A stretch of 64,000 nt of DNA from Spirodela intermedia (lineage: Eukaryota > Streptophyta > Magnoliopsida > Alismatales > Araceae), in the NCBI GenBank assembly GCA_902729315.2, contig LR746272.1, forward strand, positions 6,139,827 to 6,203,826, given 5' to 3'. The position numbers were made by a program, and so were the translations under genes. Numbering within the stretch: the first letter of the stretch is position 1; every line of letters starts with the position of its first letter. Shown here piece after piece: positions 36,120 through 47,535 of the stretch. A model generated the notes under the pieces. The model made no database searches, was not told the DNA's origin, and saw only the letters and a list, made by a program, of their open reading frames with translations.

Positions 36120-37367
36120 TTGGAAAAACTCTAGAACAGTGAGATAAGAACAGAAAACATCATTTCTTTTCTAAAATTAGAAATTATTTTTGGCATGATC
36201 CTGATTTATATTACTTAGACAATGATCAAATTTTAAGGAGATGTGTTCCTAAAGAAGAATATCATAGCATTATTAACATGTGCTATTTATCTAACTGTGG
36301 AGTATATTTTTCTAGACGAAAAATAGCTGTAAAAATTTTTCAGTGTAGTTTTTATTGGCCTACAATCATTAGAGATTCTATAGAATTTAGTAGAACATGT
36401 ATTTCATGCCAATCTATAGGTAACATGAGTAAAAAAGGTGAAATGCCCATGAGTAACATGTTAGTAGTCAAAATTTTTGATGTATGGGGAATAGATTTCA
36501 TAGGTCCCTTCTCATCAGCTGAAAAATATGAATATATTTTACTTGCTAATGTCAAAGTGGGTGGAAGCTATTTCTACTAGAACTAATGATCATAAAATCG
36601 TGATGAAATTTGTGTAGGAAAATATTTTTTCGAAATTTGGATGTCCTAGAGTAATTATTAGTGATGGAGGAACACATTTTACAAATAAATATTTCAGGGA
36701 ACTATTGAAAAGGAATGGAGTACACCATAGAGTAGTCACTCCATATCATCCTCAAACAAATGGACAAATTGAAGTAGCAAATAGGGAAATTCAGATAATT
36801 TTGAGAAAAATAATTAGACCAGATAGAAAAGATTGGCCCACAAAATTACAAGATGCATTATGGGCTTATAGAACAGCTTATAAAAATTCTATAGTTATGT
36901 CCCCATTTTGTTTAATTTTGTGAAAGCTATGTCATCTTCTTGTGGAAATAGAGCATAAAGCATTATGGGCTATAAAAAATTTATGTATGGATGAGAAATC
37001 AGCTGGTGGGCATAGAATTTTTCAGCTACATGAACTAGAGTAGTTAAGGAATGAAGCTTATGAAAATCATAGAATATATAAAGAAAAAACTAAAACTTTT
37101 CATGATAAATATATTAGCAAAAAAATTAATGTTGGACAAAAAGTGTGGTTATATGATTCTAGGCTGAAATTATTCACAAAAAAATTAAAATCAAAATGGA
37201 AAGGGCCTTATGTGGTGGAAGAGACATATGATCATGAGGCTGTAATGATTAAAGATCCTAAAAGTGATCATAACTTTAAGGTAAATAGATAGTGGCTTAA
37301 ACATTACATAGAACATGAACGTCTTGCAAAAAAAGAAATTTTATTATTAAAAGAAATTCAAGAGTAA
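36120..37367 (+). pseudogene. Integrase, disrupted
   Basis: Integrase inserts element DNA into the host genome. The HHCC zinc domain is partly visible (CISCQSIGNM near 36400). Core domain: DVWGIDFIGPF (about 36480), ISDGGTHFTNKYFREL (about 36660) and YHPQTNGQIEVANREIQ (about 36740-36800), supplying the D, D and E positions. DALWAYRTAYKNS follows. The C-terminal part near 37130-37310 has KVWLYDSRLKLF and KWKGPYVVEE, with a stop in KVNR*WLKHY. Several stops and shifts (near 36580, 36618, 36921) separate the pieces. Confidence 0.85.
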
Positions 37368-37704
37368 GATTAAGGAGTTCAACTAGAGACATTAAGTTCA
37401 GCACTGCATGAGAGGTAACCCATGGTTTTTATTTTATTCTGTTTGATTTTTTTAAGCTCTGTTTTTCTTAGAATTTTGTAGTACTTGTTTCTATATTTAT
37501 TTTTTTGGAAAAAGTGTAGGAGGAGGAGTGTAAGATGAAGTGAAAAATTAAAAACGAGGTTGAGGTGATGTCTTTCTTAGCTTCATCATTTATGAAAATA
37601 TTTTTAATGCTTAACTTTGTAGATATGCATTCTTCATTTGAAATTTATATTTTTTGTATATTCTGTTTCGATTTTTCTGTGTCATTGAGGACAATGTCAT
37701 TTTT

Positions 37705-37717
37705 AAGTTGGGGGGTG
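37705..37717 (+). other. Second, internal polypurine-tract-like site
   Basis: AAGTTGGGGGGTG, identical to the 13 bases that precede the 3' LTR. It lies about 340 bp after the integrase stop, in the context ATTGAGGACAATGTCATTTT that is usual at this point in related elements. It may act as a central plus-strand primer; that is inference. Confidence 0.55.
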
Positions 37718-38399
37718 AAGTATTCATTATTAATTTATACTATAGGACGATTAAGAATATTTGTTTGCATTTTATTCAACTTAGAACAGCAACTAAAAAA
37801 CTAAAAATAAAATAAAATTTAGAAAAACTTTAATATTTTCTGGTTTTCTATCAAGAATAATAGACTATCAAAAACAATAGACAAAAAAATAGCCCAAAAT
37901 TTGAAATTCTAGAAACCCTTTTCTCACATTTCAATCCCCTAGATATATATTACTGAAATTCGAAATTACAGCTATAAAGAGGATAGTTTTGATTTATTTT
38001 TGACAAATTTATTGTGCTGAAAATAGAACTGAAAATAGAAAACAGAATTGTCATAACTATCTAATTTATAAATTTCTTACATCATATTGCATGCATGAAA
38101 AATTAAATCAATTAGATTAATTGATACCAAATAGATACTAGGAAGATTATTATTGAGTCCAAAGAATGATCTAGTAGCATGAAATGTTGAAATACTCCTT
38201 GGATATATGATAGATAACATGGATTTGATTTTACTAATTTTCACTTCAGGATCTTGATGGATAGTATTTACTTGATGTGAAAATTTGATTGATCATTTGA
38301 GTTTAATGGAGATTTTTACACCTTGATCTATAGGACTTGTGAAGAGAAATCACTTATTTCGAAAAAAAAAAAAAGAGAGAGCAATGTGAAAAATCTAAA

Positions 38400-38592
38400 A
38401 ATGAAAAGTACACATGAAGGGTGTGAGACATCATTCTCATTGTCAAAAATCGTATATAGAAAAACACTTGCTGAAAAATAAGTGGATAAAGTGAAAGCCC
38501 TGAAAATAAAGAGTACACATGGAGGGTGTGAGACATCATTCTCATTGTCAAAATTTGTCTACAGGAAAAAGTACTTATTCACTATATAAAAT
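38400..38592. repeat. 105-bp tandem repeat in element tail
   Basis: Two units offset by 105 bp; the core AGTACACATGRAGGGTGTGA followed by GACATCATTCTCATTGTC occurs at 38407 and 38512. It lies between integrase and the polypurine tract of the Athila element, the part where such elements often carry variable tandem repeats. Confidence 0.85.
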
Positions 38593-38963
38593 AAAAAATA
38601 AATAAATAAAAAAGAAGGAAGAAATATAGTGCAAACTTCAAAAATCAAGCCATAGAAAAAGGGAAATGTAAGATCAATATTATTCTTAGATGAGTATTGA
38701 TAATTGAAACATCTTGTAAATACATCTATGAGTGAAGAAGTGATAAAGATGTGAATAGAAGAAGTGAAGTCTAGATTGTTATTCTAAGGAGTGTTTAAAT
38801 ATTTAAGTGCTTGACATCATTCTTAAATACTTGATATAAGAATCTAAAGTATTTAAAGGTGCATCATTTCTAATTATATTTTTTTTCTGTATTGAAATAT
38901 GATGTTCGAGATTTGTAAAATTTTATTTTCGTAATTCCATTGCTAAGGGACTAGCAATGATTT

Positions 38964-38976
38964 AAGTTGGGGGGTG
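38964..38976 (+). other. Polypurine tract before 3' LTR
   Basis: AAGTTGGGGGGTG immediately before the 3' LTR start TGACAAGTC at 38977. It is the expected plus-strand primer site and fixes the LTR boundary. Confidence 0.88.
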
Positions 38977-41900
38977 TGACAAGTCTTCATTATCATGAGT
39001 TAATAATTATTAAATAATATAGTTTTAGCCTTAACTCATGATAAATAGACTTATATTTGTGTTAAAGTGTGAAAAGTGGTTTTCAGTTGATTAAGATGAA
39101 TTTTTGGGTAATTATGTGATTTTATACGATTTTTACAGTTTTACTTTTGAGATAAATAAAAAACAAGAAATAAAAATAAAAATATTACAAAATGGGAGGA
39201 TGATAACATGCTATTTATGCATGTAATTATATAATTATTAATGCAAATTAATGCATTAATCATTACAAATATATGCATGTTATCATATTTTAAGTATATT
39301 TCTATCATTTTGTGTAAATTCATGTTATGATCTTAAAATACACCAAATTATAGATTATTATAAATAATTACACATTACAATCTTTAATCCTAATTATATT
39401 TATGATCATAATCATGTTTTAAGAGTGAAAATATGAGAGAAAAGATATTTATTAACATTTATGTATTTATATAAATTTATTTTATATAATACATAAATGT
39501 ATAAAATTAATTAAAATTTATTCTCTTCTTATTTTAATAATTTGACCTTTTATAATAATAGATTATTCAATTTTGAATCAAAAAAGACAAATTTGAAATA
39601 ATTTGGAGTTGTATTTTGAAAGTTCTGATTTTTACAATTTTATAGAATTTCTGGATTTTTTTTAATTTATTTATTTTAATTTTTATTTTCGATTTTTAAA
39701 TGTTTTAAATTAATTAAAAAATCGCAAAAAGGGGTTATATGTCGCGCGTGTACACGTGGATCTAAAGTCCTTTGTTTTTCCCGTGTGGGACTAAAGTCCC
39801 TTAGTTTTTTTTTATGTGCAGGACGCGTGGCGTGATCTCGTGCGTCCGATCGACATCGCGACAAATAGCGTGCGTAGATCACGTGGAATCGAGGTCCACG
39901 CGATCAGAGATCAACCACGTGCCTAAATACTCAATTAAGTGAATAAATCGCGACCGTCTGATCGAGAGTTATAACGGTCCAGATTATTCACATCAGATGG
40001 ACATCCAATCACATCTTAACCGCACGATCACGATCGGACGATCGTCGAATCGTCGCGACGATTCGAGAAGAGGCGTCTCATCGCGATCGTCCATCGCGAT
40101 CAACTCCATCAGATCGGACAGCCACGATCATTTACGAATTTTATAAAATCCGTTCTTCGCGACGGAAGAACAGCCGCGATCAATCTTCAATTTCTCCTTG
40201 TTTAGAGCTCCAATTCGCGCGCCATCTTTTTCATTGTGTTTGCAACTCATTTCAGCTTCTGTTGGATTTTTAATTTCAATGTTTGATTGAAAGAATTGGA
40301 AGAAATCAAGTCTTGAACTCCTCTTTCGTCTTCGAAAATTCGGAATGAAAAGCCTTGCATCCGGCGATTAATTGGATCATTTCGAAGGCTAATTTGGGTT
40401 AGAATTTTTTTTTCATCTTAATCTTTCATCATTTACTGTTAATTTTACTTTAAGTATTGTAGATTAAGTTTAATTTAGTTTTAATTTCTGTTTTTAATCA
40501 TTTCGCGATACGAAAATTTCTCTTAACTTCAAACTTCGATTACTCTTCGAATTCTCATCCAAATCACCTGATTTTTGATTCCATGGATTCAAAATTGAGT
40601 TATCTTTCTTAATGTACTAAATTTTCCAATTTCTAACCTAATTTCATCGTCTGATTTGACCGAATTTCAAAGATATCTCTCAAATTTCCCTAATTCTCCG
40701 TGGATTCGACCCTTAATTATCATTATACTAATTAATTACTTTGATTAATCATAAATTGGTAAGATTAGGACTTTGTTTTGACATTGAACCGTGTGCATTC
40801 AACGACCATACGATTTAGTCTCGTCAGAGGACCTGCTAGCCAGCCGGACCCGCTAGCAGGTTGGAAGCAGGTTAGAAGTGCAGTCAGAGAGTAGCCACGA
40901 GCAGGGGCTTGAGCGGCTTGGCTTAGACTGATAGGGGCACATGTGCGCCACTCCCCTTCTACGTCACTAGTGGCCAGCCAGTTGTGGGGCAAGGAGTGGT
41001 CATATACATGAGAAAATGGACTTGCTTAGAAAGCTAACATTATTATATATTTGCCCAAAAAATCTGCACACAACTAATGTGGGACTAAACTTGTGTCACA
41101 CCTTCCTCAAAAGAGGTAGGCGACTGGCACAAGTTTGAATCCTCCTAGAGTTAAAATTCATATATTTTTATCTAATTATTGTGACTTTCTTGCAGATCAC
41201 CAGTGAAGGATTAAGCAACGAGAATTGCTGAATCATCGGCAAAAATCTCGTCAACACAATTCGCAAAACATTGCTACTAAAATTGTTGAACGATTCGCAA
41301 TAAAACGATCGCGAATCCATCGAGTAAATTATTTCTGATTGATCGACGAATAAGTCGTCATAGGGAAGAGGATGACCTGCCAAGAGACAAGTCGTCACCT
41401 ACTGAGAGCATACTAAATACGATGAAGAGCCTCCTCTTGCTACACGGACTTGAGGATGAAGCTCCTTGACACATGCCCCACCTCCATCTAGTTCCTCTCC
41501 GTCGGGTAACAGCCACCAGAGAGCCGCAAAGTCGTTTTTTTTCTACTTTGCCAGGTGACAGCCATCGAAGATGACTCGACGACCCATTTTATTAATCTCT
41601 AGACTTCGCAAGAAGATTTAGAGATTGCCCATGTCATCTTTATCCAAGAGAGCCTTCAAGGCCATAGACACTACACAATGATCTTCCCGAACACTTAAGA
41701 TTCTAGTGCATTACTGACGCATCATCGTCGCGACGTTGGAACTCTGTTTTCCTACTTTCAACTTACTTTACGCTTCATTTAGTGATAGTTTTTGTGATTT
41801 TAATTTACCAAAATATACTTTGTTCTATTACGATTCTTCTAGTTTTTACAGATTTTAATTTGATCAATTAAATCATCTATAATCACTTATGTAAGAATCA

Positions 41901-42210
41901 CTAGGCAGAACTCTGTTTTTGCCCGATTCCTATTTCCTTTTTTTGTGAATTTTAAATATATTTTCTTTTTATTTCCTAGTATAAAATTCATAGAAAATCG
42001 TATTAATTGAGAAAATTTCTGAATAATTACTAGATATTATATTACATCCCTGTGATTGACCTGAAAATTTTCCGCTATTTTTGGAAGTTTTATTACATTA
42101 TAATTGATATATTTATTTAGAAATACTTCTAAATATCCAAAAATTTGTATTTTCTAGTTTTATAAATTTTAGATTTGCGTGATTTAATATACAACGACTA
42201 AATCATGTCA
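38977..42210 (+). repeat. 3' LTR of the Athila element, interrupted
   Basis: Two parts, 38977-39200 and 40832-42210, together about 1,600 bp, from TGACAAGTCTTCATTATC to CTAAATCATGTCA. Split by an unrelated solo LTR. Near 41928 it lacks about 50 bp that carry the paired TGACG motifs in the 5' LTR; the TATAAAA block downstream is kept (about 41980). Confidence 0.9.
39201..40826 (+). mobile_element. Solo LTR of an unrelated family, nested in the 3' LTR
   Basis: 1,626 bp, TGATAACATGC...GTCTCGTCA, flanked by a perfect 5-bp duplication GAGGA (39196-39200 and 40827-40831); the host LTR resumes with ACCTGC. The first 500 bp are extremely AT-rich; about 39730-40170 is rich in CpG (GACGATCGTCGAATCGTCGC near 40040). 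No internal coding region. The orientation is assigned arbitrarily as TG...CA reads on either strand. It must be younger than the element it interrupts. Confidence 0.88.
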
Positions 42211-42215
42211 AACAT

Positions 42216-45200
42216 ATTGAACATTTAATGTAACTGGTGACATATATAATTGTCTCTTAATATTCAATAAATAAATTTTCAATTATAATATCAAAACCAA
42301 GGGCACCAATAGTTCTTTCTAAAAAAAAAATTTCTAATAAAAGTTAACTTGATTATGAGTTTATAATTCATTTAATTTTATATATTACTCAATTTTTATA
42401 AACATTTGAATCAACATCATTTTCCCATTTTACCAAAGATGAAGCAACTATGTTGGTAGATACTATGTTTTAATTTTATTTTCAGTAGTTATTTTCATGA
42501 TTTTAATTTTTCTGCTGAAATTTAACTTTGTTATGATCATGAGAATCATTTTATTTTGAAAGATTACTCATGTTTTATCAGAATTAAACTCTAGTCATTT
42601 CCTATTTTACCATTGTCATAGCAACCTTACTAGTGGTCATTTTCTCTCTCCTCTCCTATTTGTTATAATTTTAGCTTTATTTATCCTCCTTTATTTTTTA
42701 TTTTTACAATTTATTATGATGTTTTTGTAGTAAAATTTTGTAGGTATAGAATCATCAATTAAATATGAATCTGCTCATGTCAAAGCTAAAAGATTCGAAG
42801 CTCAAAATTTGGTGACAACATGATTGGGCATTGAAAGAGATTGAATAGAGAAATTTATTTTCTTTTATTTTCTTTGAGTCAATAAAATATTTGAAATGAA
42901 AAAGTTATTATTAAGATTGACCATCATCCATATGGATGACCTGAATTCGCCAAAATTTTGATTTTTATTCTTTAGAATTTGGTTTATAAATATTTGAAAT
43001 TTAATCATTTTGATAACAACATCAAAAGCGATATTAGCTATAGTGACTAAACATAACATAGCTAACAATATAGGAGCCTATTCATCAGAAACTTTGTGCT
43101 GCATTGAAGTAATCCAATATGTGGTTCCTCATGTTCTACCACTTCTCTATTTAATTCCAATATTGATCATGAAACACCATTAACACTACTCAGCAAGTCA
43201 AATACTAAAGGTCAAGTGAATTGGGGTTGGTTAGTAACCATCCCTTAGTCGTATTAAGAGATATGAAAGTTAAATTTATTTAAAACTAGATTCACTTTAA
43301 GATAAATCAAGTAATTCCAATGAGTTTGGGTTGAATCCACAAGAAAGATAATTTATTTTTTTCTCTAAATAAATATAAATAAATAAGGGAGAGTAGGAGA
43401 GATATTATGAGCTCAAATAGCCACAACCATCTCCATTCTTCCCTTGTACCATCAAATTATTAATATGCAAGAAAATAATAATCATATATTAACCTAATTT
43501 ACTGATGATTAAAAAATAAGGGAGGAGATAGAGAGCAAGAGAGAGACAAGAGGATGTGAAGAGAGAGAAAAGGCTTTGTTAGTGGGTTCTATTATGGGCA
43601 AAAGGAAGAAGCAATTTACTTCAAAAAAGTAATACAAAACTAGAGTAAAAAATGGAAGGAATAGGCATCATAAGCAAGTTTAGAATTGATTAAGCACAAG
43701 CAAAAATTAAGTAATGAAATTAAAGCATATTAAAAAAAAATCCCCCTTTGATACTAAGGATGAGATGGCCAAAAGAATTCTAAATCTAAAACGAATGAAT
43801 CAATTTTTACTTCAGAATATAATTTTTAGATGAAATTAAAGCTAATAAAAACTCAAAAACATCAAGAAATCAGATAGAAAACAGATAGAAAATAGATTCA
43901 AATCAAGATTTTCCCTCTTTGACACTAAGGATAGGCAGATGAATGAGTTTGAGTACAATACTAAATATAATCCTTAAAAATTGATTGCTTCTTCGATTTA
44001 TTCACCTATCACCTAAATAACTTTAAGAAAAAAATTTAGAACAATGTGAAGATCAGATTTTTTATAAAAACTAACACAAGAAATCAATGAAAACCTCAAA
44101 GAACGCCCATGTTTGTCATATGGTGGAAAGAGGAAGAAAAGAGAGATCATTTTGACCTAAATCAAAAGTTTTTATACTCCCACTAGATCTAGAATCCATT
44201 ACATATAATGAGGGATCAACCTGCTAAAAAAACATTTGATTTTAATTGAGAATCAGCTTCCATTTCTTTGTTCATTTTTTGCCAATTTTTCTCCCATATC
44301 TGGTCATTTACAATTGTTTCTAGATGTTTTCGCTCATTTTTGTCCATTTTTTTAATCATTTTAATTTAATTAAACAAATTGACGAAATAGGCCTTAATGA
44401 CCTTCTAAAATGCTCATACTTCTCTATAACTCAATACATATTCTGAAGATAGTCTTAAAAATCACCAATAATTAAAAAATAAAAAAATGAATTATTACAA
44501 TTAAATTCTGATTTTGGCTCAAATAATGACAGATTTAACTATAAATATGTCAATATGATCAAGGAATATTCAAAATATAAACATATATAAGACTATGTGA
44601 AAACCATACGTTAAGTATGCATTACATGTAATTAATCTAAAATATCATTACATAAGTAAGAGTTTATTGATATAAGAATGGAAATAAGACGTGAAGATGG
44701 TCATTCGAAAAACCATACTATTTATTGTCATCCTAGACCTAGTTCGAAGGACAAGGGACTCATTAGCAAGAGAATATGGAGCAATGGAAGAACATTTGGC
44801 ACCACATACTAAAGTGTCATCATGCAAAAAACTCGTAATTTTATATCAAATGAATTGTGTGTCAAATAACATATCAATAAAGATAATATTATTTCTTCTT
44901 ATGATTGATTATTCTGTCAATATTCTTTGGAGAGACTTATGTTGTAATATTCTACCCATAATAATGGCCTAATTTGGTGAAGGGATAAGGAAAGTTCTCT
45001 TTATGTTAGAATTAACATAAATAAGGGATTTTTTAGGGTAATTTATTTCCCTACCTACTCCACTCTTTTAAAGGCAACCCTCATAAAATTTTACAACTCT
45101 TTTTCTGGAGTATACCCATTAAATATATGCTTCAACTACCTCTCACACACTATATTCATAGCTATAGTTAGAAAACCATTAGATATTCTCTACCTTAATT

Positions 45201-45740
45201 TGCTAGTCTAGATTCAGAATCTCAAATTTGACCCCCAACTATGTGAAATGAATCACACACTCTTGAATATGTATGTTCACCAGATACAACTTAGATCAAT
45301 TAAAAAATTTGAAGTCCACCATGCAGAGTTTGTGGAAGCTAGGAGCTTTGATATTTTAGTGAGCTCTTTTGCATTCAAATGAAATCATAACCTGCATCTA
45401 TAAGTCAATTAAAGTTTTTTTATGCTAGATAAAGTCGTGAAATACTTTTCTATAACTCATGTGATGATTTCTTGGAAACAGTTAATAGCTAGGTTGTAGT
45501 GTTGTAAGATTGTCTTAGTTCTTACATCATCATTTAGTCGTAGATTAACACGTACTCTAGCTAGTTCTTCAAGTTATGAATCAAAGTAATTGGCACAACT
45601 CTCAACAGCAAATTAATGATAAAAAGTGCCCTGCAACATGCTGTGGTGAAGAAGAGGAACCAAGAAAAAACACATATTTTTCTGACATTGTTTTTGAAAA
45701 TTTTTGACTCAATATACATATTTATCATTGAATTGATGGA
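42216..45740. other. AT-rich intergenic DNA, no gene recognised
   Basis: No conserved coding signal seen on either strand; the longest open frame (44691-44972, 93 codons) shows no known motif. The block CCCTTTGATACTAAGGAT at about 43743 recurs as CCTCTTTGACACTAAGGAT at about 43915, with similar sequence around each, suggesting a short local duplication. Confidence 0.5.
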
Positions 45741-46414
45741 GGCGCAAGGTGCATTTTTGTTTATTTATTTTGGCTCATGGACACCGCATTAATCTCCCTT
45801 GCTTTTTGCAGATTGGGCTGAAGATTAATCTAGACAGCTCCGACTCTGGTAGGAGGGATTTGTTCATCCTGGCAGGTGTTGATTTCATTCTTTCTCCCGC
45901 TGCATGCGTTTGCTCGTCATTTTTCTTGTTCACAGTCTGATAGAGTCATAAGAACGAACCTGAGAAGATCAGCGACCGAGGCCAGTCTAATCGAGCGAAG
46001 GAGAGAGAAGTTGGGCGGGAAGACATGTTGGGGCGATTCCACGGTGGCAGAGCGGCTTGTTGTCGTTATTTACGGTCTATCCATAACGAATCATCCAGGA
46101 TCGGCCACGTCTCCACCTCGTCTACCATCCGTCTCCCGGGAAGGCCCGAGTGGCGGTGCGGATTGGAGCCTCCTCCGCCCGTGACCTCCCTCCAACACTT
46201 CCCGTCGGACCCCTCCTCGCCGGCGGGCCGTCCCCTCCGTCCCCTCCGTAGCGGCGAGGCGGTGAAGTCCGTGAGGGACGCCCATAAGCCGTTCGCGTCT
46301 CCCGGCGGTTTCGGCTAGGCTCTGTCCTCGTTCTGCCCGGTTCCCTTCCCCCGTAAGCCGTGGCCGGAGGGGTAGACCTTGGCGACGGCGGTGGCTTCTG
46401 CTGAGACTGTAGTT
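45741..46414 (+). promoter_or_regulatory. Promoter/5' leader region of the MYB gene
   Basis: Composition switches from AT-rich to GC/CpG-rich at about 45940, marking the likely promoter and leader. Several ATGs precede the coding start, including one at 46025 opening a 97-codon frame that closes at 46318, upstream of the MYB ATG. Transcript start cannot be placed from sequence alone. Confidence 0.4.
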
Positions 46415-47535
46415 ATGGGAGCGTGGAGCAGGGAGGACGATAAGGCCTTCGAAATCGCCCTGGCGACGGTGATGCCTTTCAAGGAGGAAGTCGGGGAGGA
46501 GGGTGATGAGAAGAGATGGGAGGAGATCGCGGCTAAAGTGCCAGGAAAGACGGCGGGAGAGGTGAAGGTACACTACGAGGTGCTGGTGGAGGACTTGCGC
46601 GCCATTGAGACCGGGAAGGTGCTCCTGCCCTCTTACGTCGCGGGGGAAAAGGAGAAGGACAGGGATCCGCAGCAGCAGCAGCAACCCAGCGGCGCCGGAG
46701 ATAAGAAGGGGAGCGCCTTGGGGAGCCTTGGAGGATTCGATTCCGGCGGTGGCCACGCGAAGGCTGGATCGAAGTCGGAGCAAGAGCGGCGGAAGGGTAT
46801 CCCCTGGACAGAGGAGGAGCATAAGTGAGTCCTCAGCAATCCTTATCGCACATTCGTTTTCTCCAAATTAATTGCCCAATTTTTCAGAAATTACCGAGAA
46901 AACACAATCTCGATGACGCATTTATTCTGTGTGAATTAACGAGGATAGATATCCATTTTCTGAGTTGGGGGGTTGACTTTAGGCTCCGATAAAATTCTGA
47001 GAGGGGAGGGTATTTCTGTTCTGTTCTGTAATTGTGCCTTGGCGGTGGTGATATTTCGCTTTGCCGACGACGATGGATGTCTCCTCTCAGGCTGTTCTTG
47101 CTGGGCCTCGACAAATTCGGCAAGGGTGACTGGAGGAGCATATCGAGGAACTTCGTCATCTCAAGAACTCCGACGCAGGTCGCCAGCCATGCCCAGAAGT
47201 ATTTCATCCGCCTGAACTCCATGAACAGGGACAGGAGACGGGCGAGCATCCATGACATCACGAGCGTGAACAATGGTGATGTAGCTTCTCCCCATGTCCC
47301 CATTACGGGCCAGATGAACCCTGCTATGGTCGCTGCCGTAGGCCAAGCGATGAAGCACCCTGGCCATCCCCACCCTACAATGCCAGCGATGGGGATATAT
47401 GGCCCTGCTGTAGGTCAGCCGACTACTGGGCACATGATGTCGGCAGTCGGGACTCCAGTGATGCGCCCGTCTGGGCACCCCAGTTATGTAATTCCAGTAG
47501 CTTACCCCGTCCCTCCGCCGACCATGCATCCATAG
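46415..47535 (+). CDS. SRM1/DIVARICATA-type MYB transcription factor (two MYB/SANT repeats)
   Basis: Nuclear DNA-binding regulator; relatives control salt/ABA responses (SRM1) or floral asymmetry (DIV). Exons 46415-46824 and 47091-47535 join as CAT AA|G CTG and give 284 residues, near the family size of about 300. The ATG at 46415 is the first after an in-frame TAG at 46373. Residues about 2-60 are the N-terminal SANT repeat ([35 protein letters not shown]). A Gln run (QQQQQ) and a Gly/Ser/Lys linker lead to [19 protein letters not shown] and the R-type repeat with [12 protein letters not shown] and the hallmark SHAQKYF (about residues 127-176). The tail is rich in Pro, His, Met and Gly ([11 protein letters not shown]), as in SRM1. 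It lies tail-to-tail with the S9 gene. The first exon is strongly GC-rich. Confidence 0.93.

Larger units (their letters stand above)
29520..42210 (+). mobile_element. Athila-type Ty3/gypsy LTR retrotransposon, complete length, coding-dead
   Basis: 12.7-kb element bounded by perfect 5-bp target duplications AACAT (29515-29519 and 42211-42215). Order: 5' LTR 29520-31919, primer binding site 31925-31942, gag 32135-33411, linker and protease, RT, RNase H, integrase to 37367, non-coding tail with tandem repeat, polypurine tract 38964-38976, 3' LTR 38977-42210. RT blocks FLDGYSSYNQI, MPFSLCNALATFQR and FMDDFSI place it in the Athila clade. No env-like frame is found between integrase and 3' LTR (only 1.6 kb). 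Every coding module carries stops or frameshifts, so the copy could move only with proteins supplied in trans, if at all. Confidence 0.95.

Noticed and set aside
37368-38976. Env-like gene of the Athila element
   Set aside because: Too short, no long frame, no membrane or signal segments beyond chance; the frame at 37565-37804 is AT-driven hydrophobic sequence.
46091-46822. 243-codon open frame on the minus strand
   Set aside because: It is antisense to the GC-rich MYB first exon, Leu/Arg/His-rich without a known domain; a compositional shadow.
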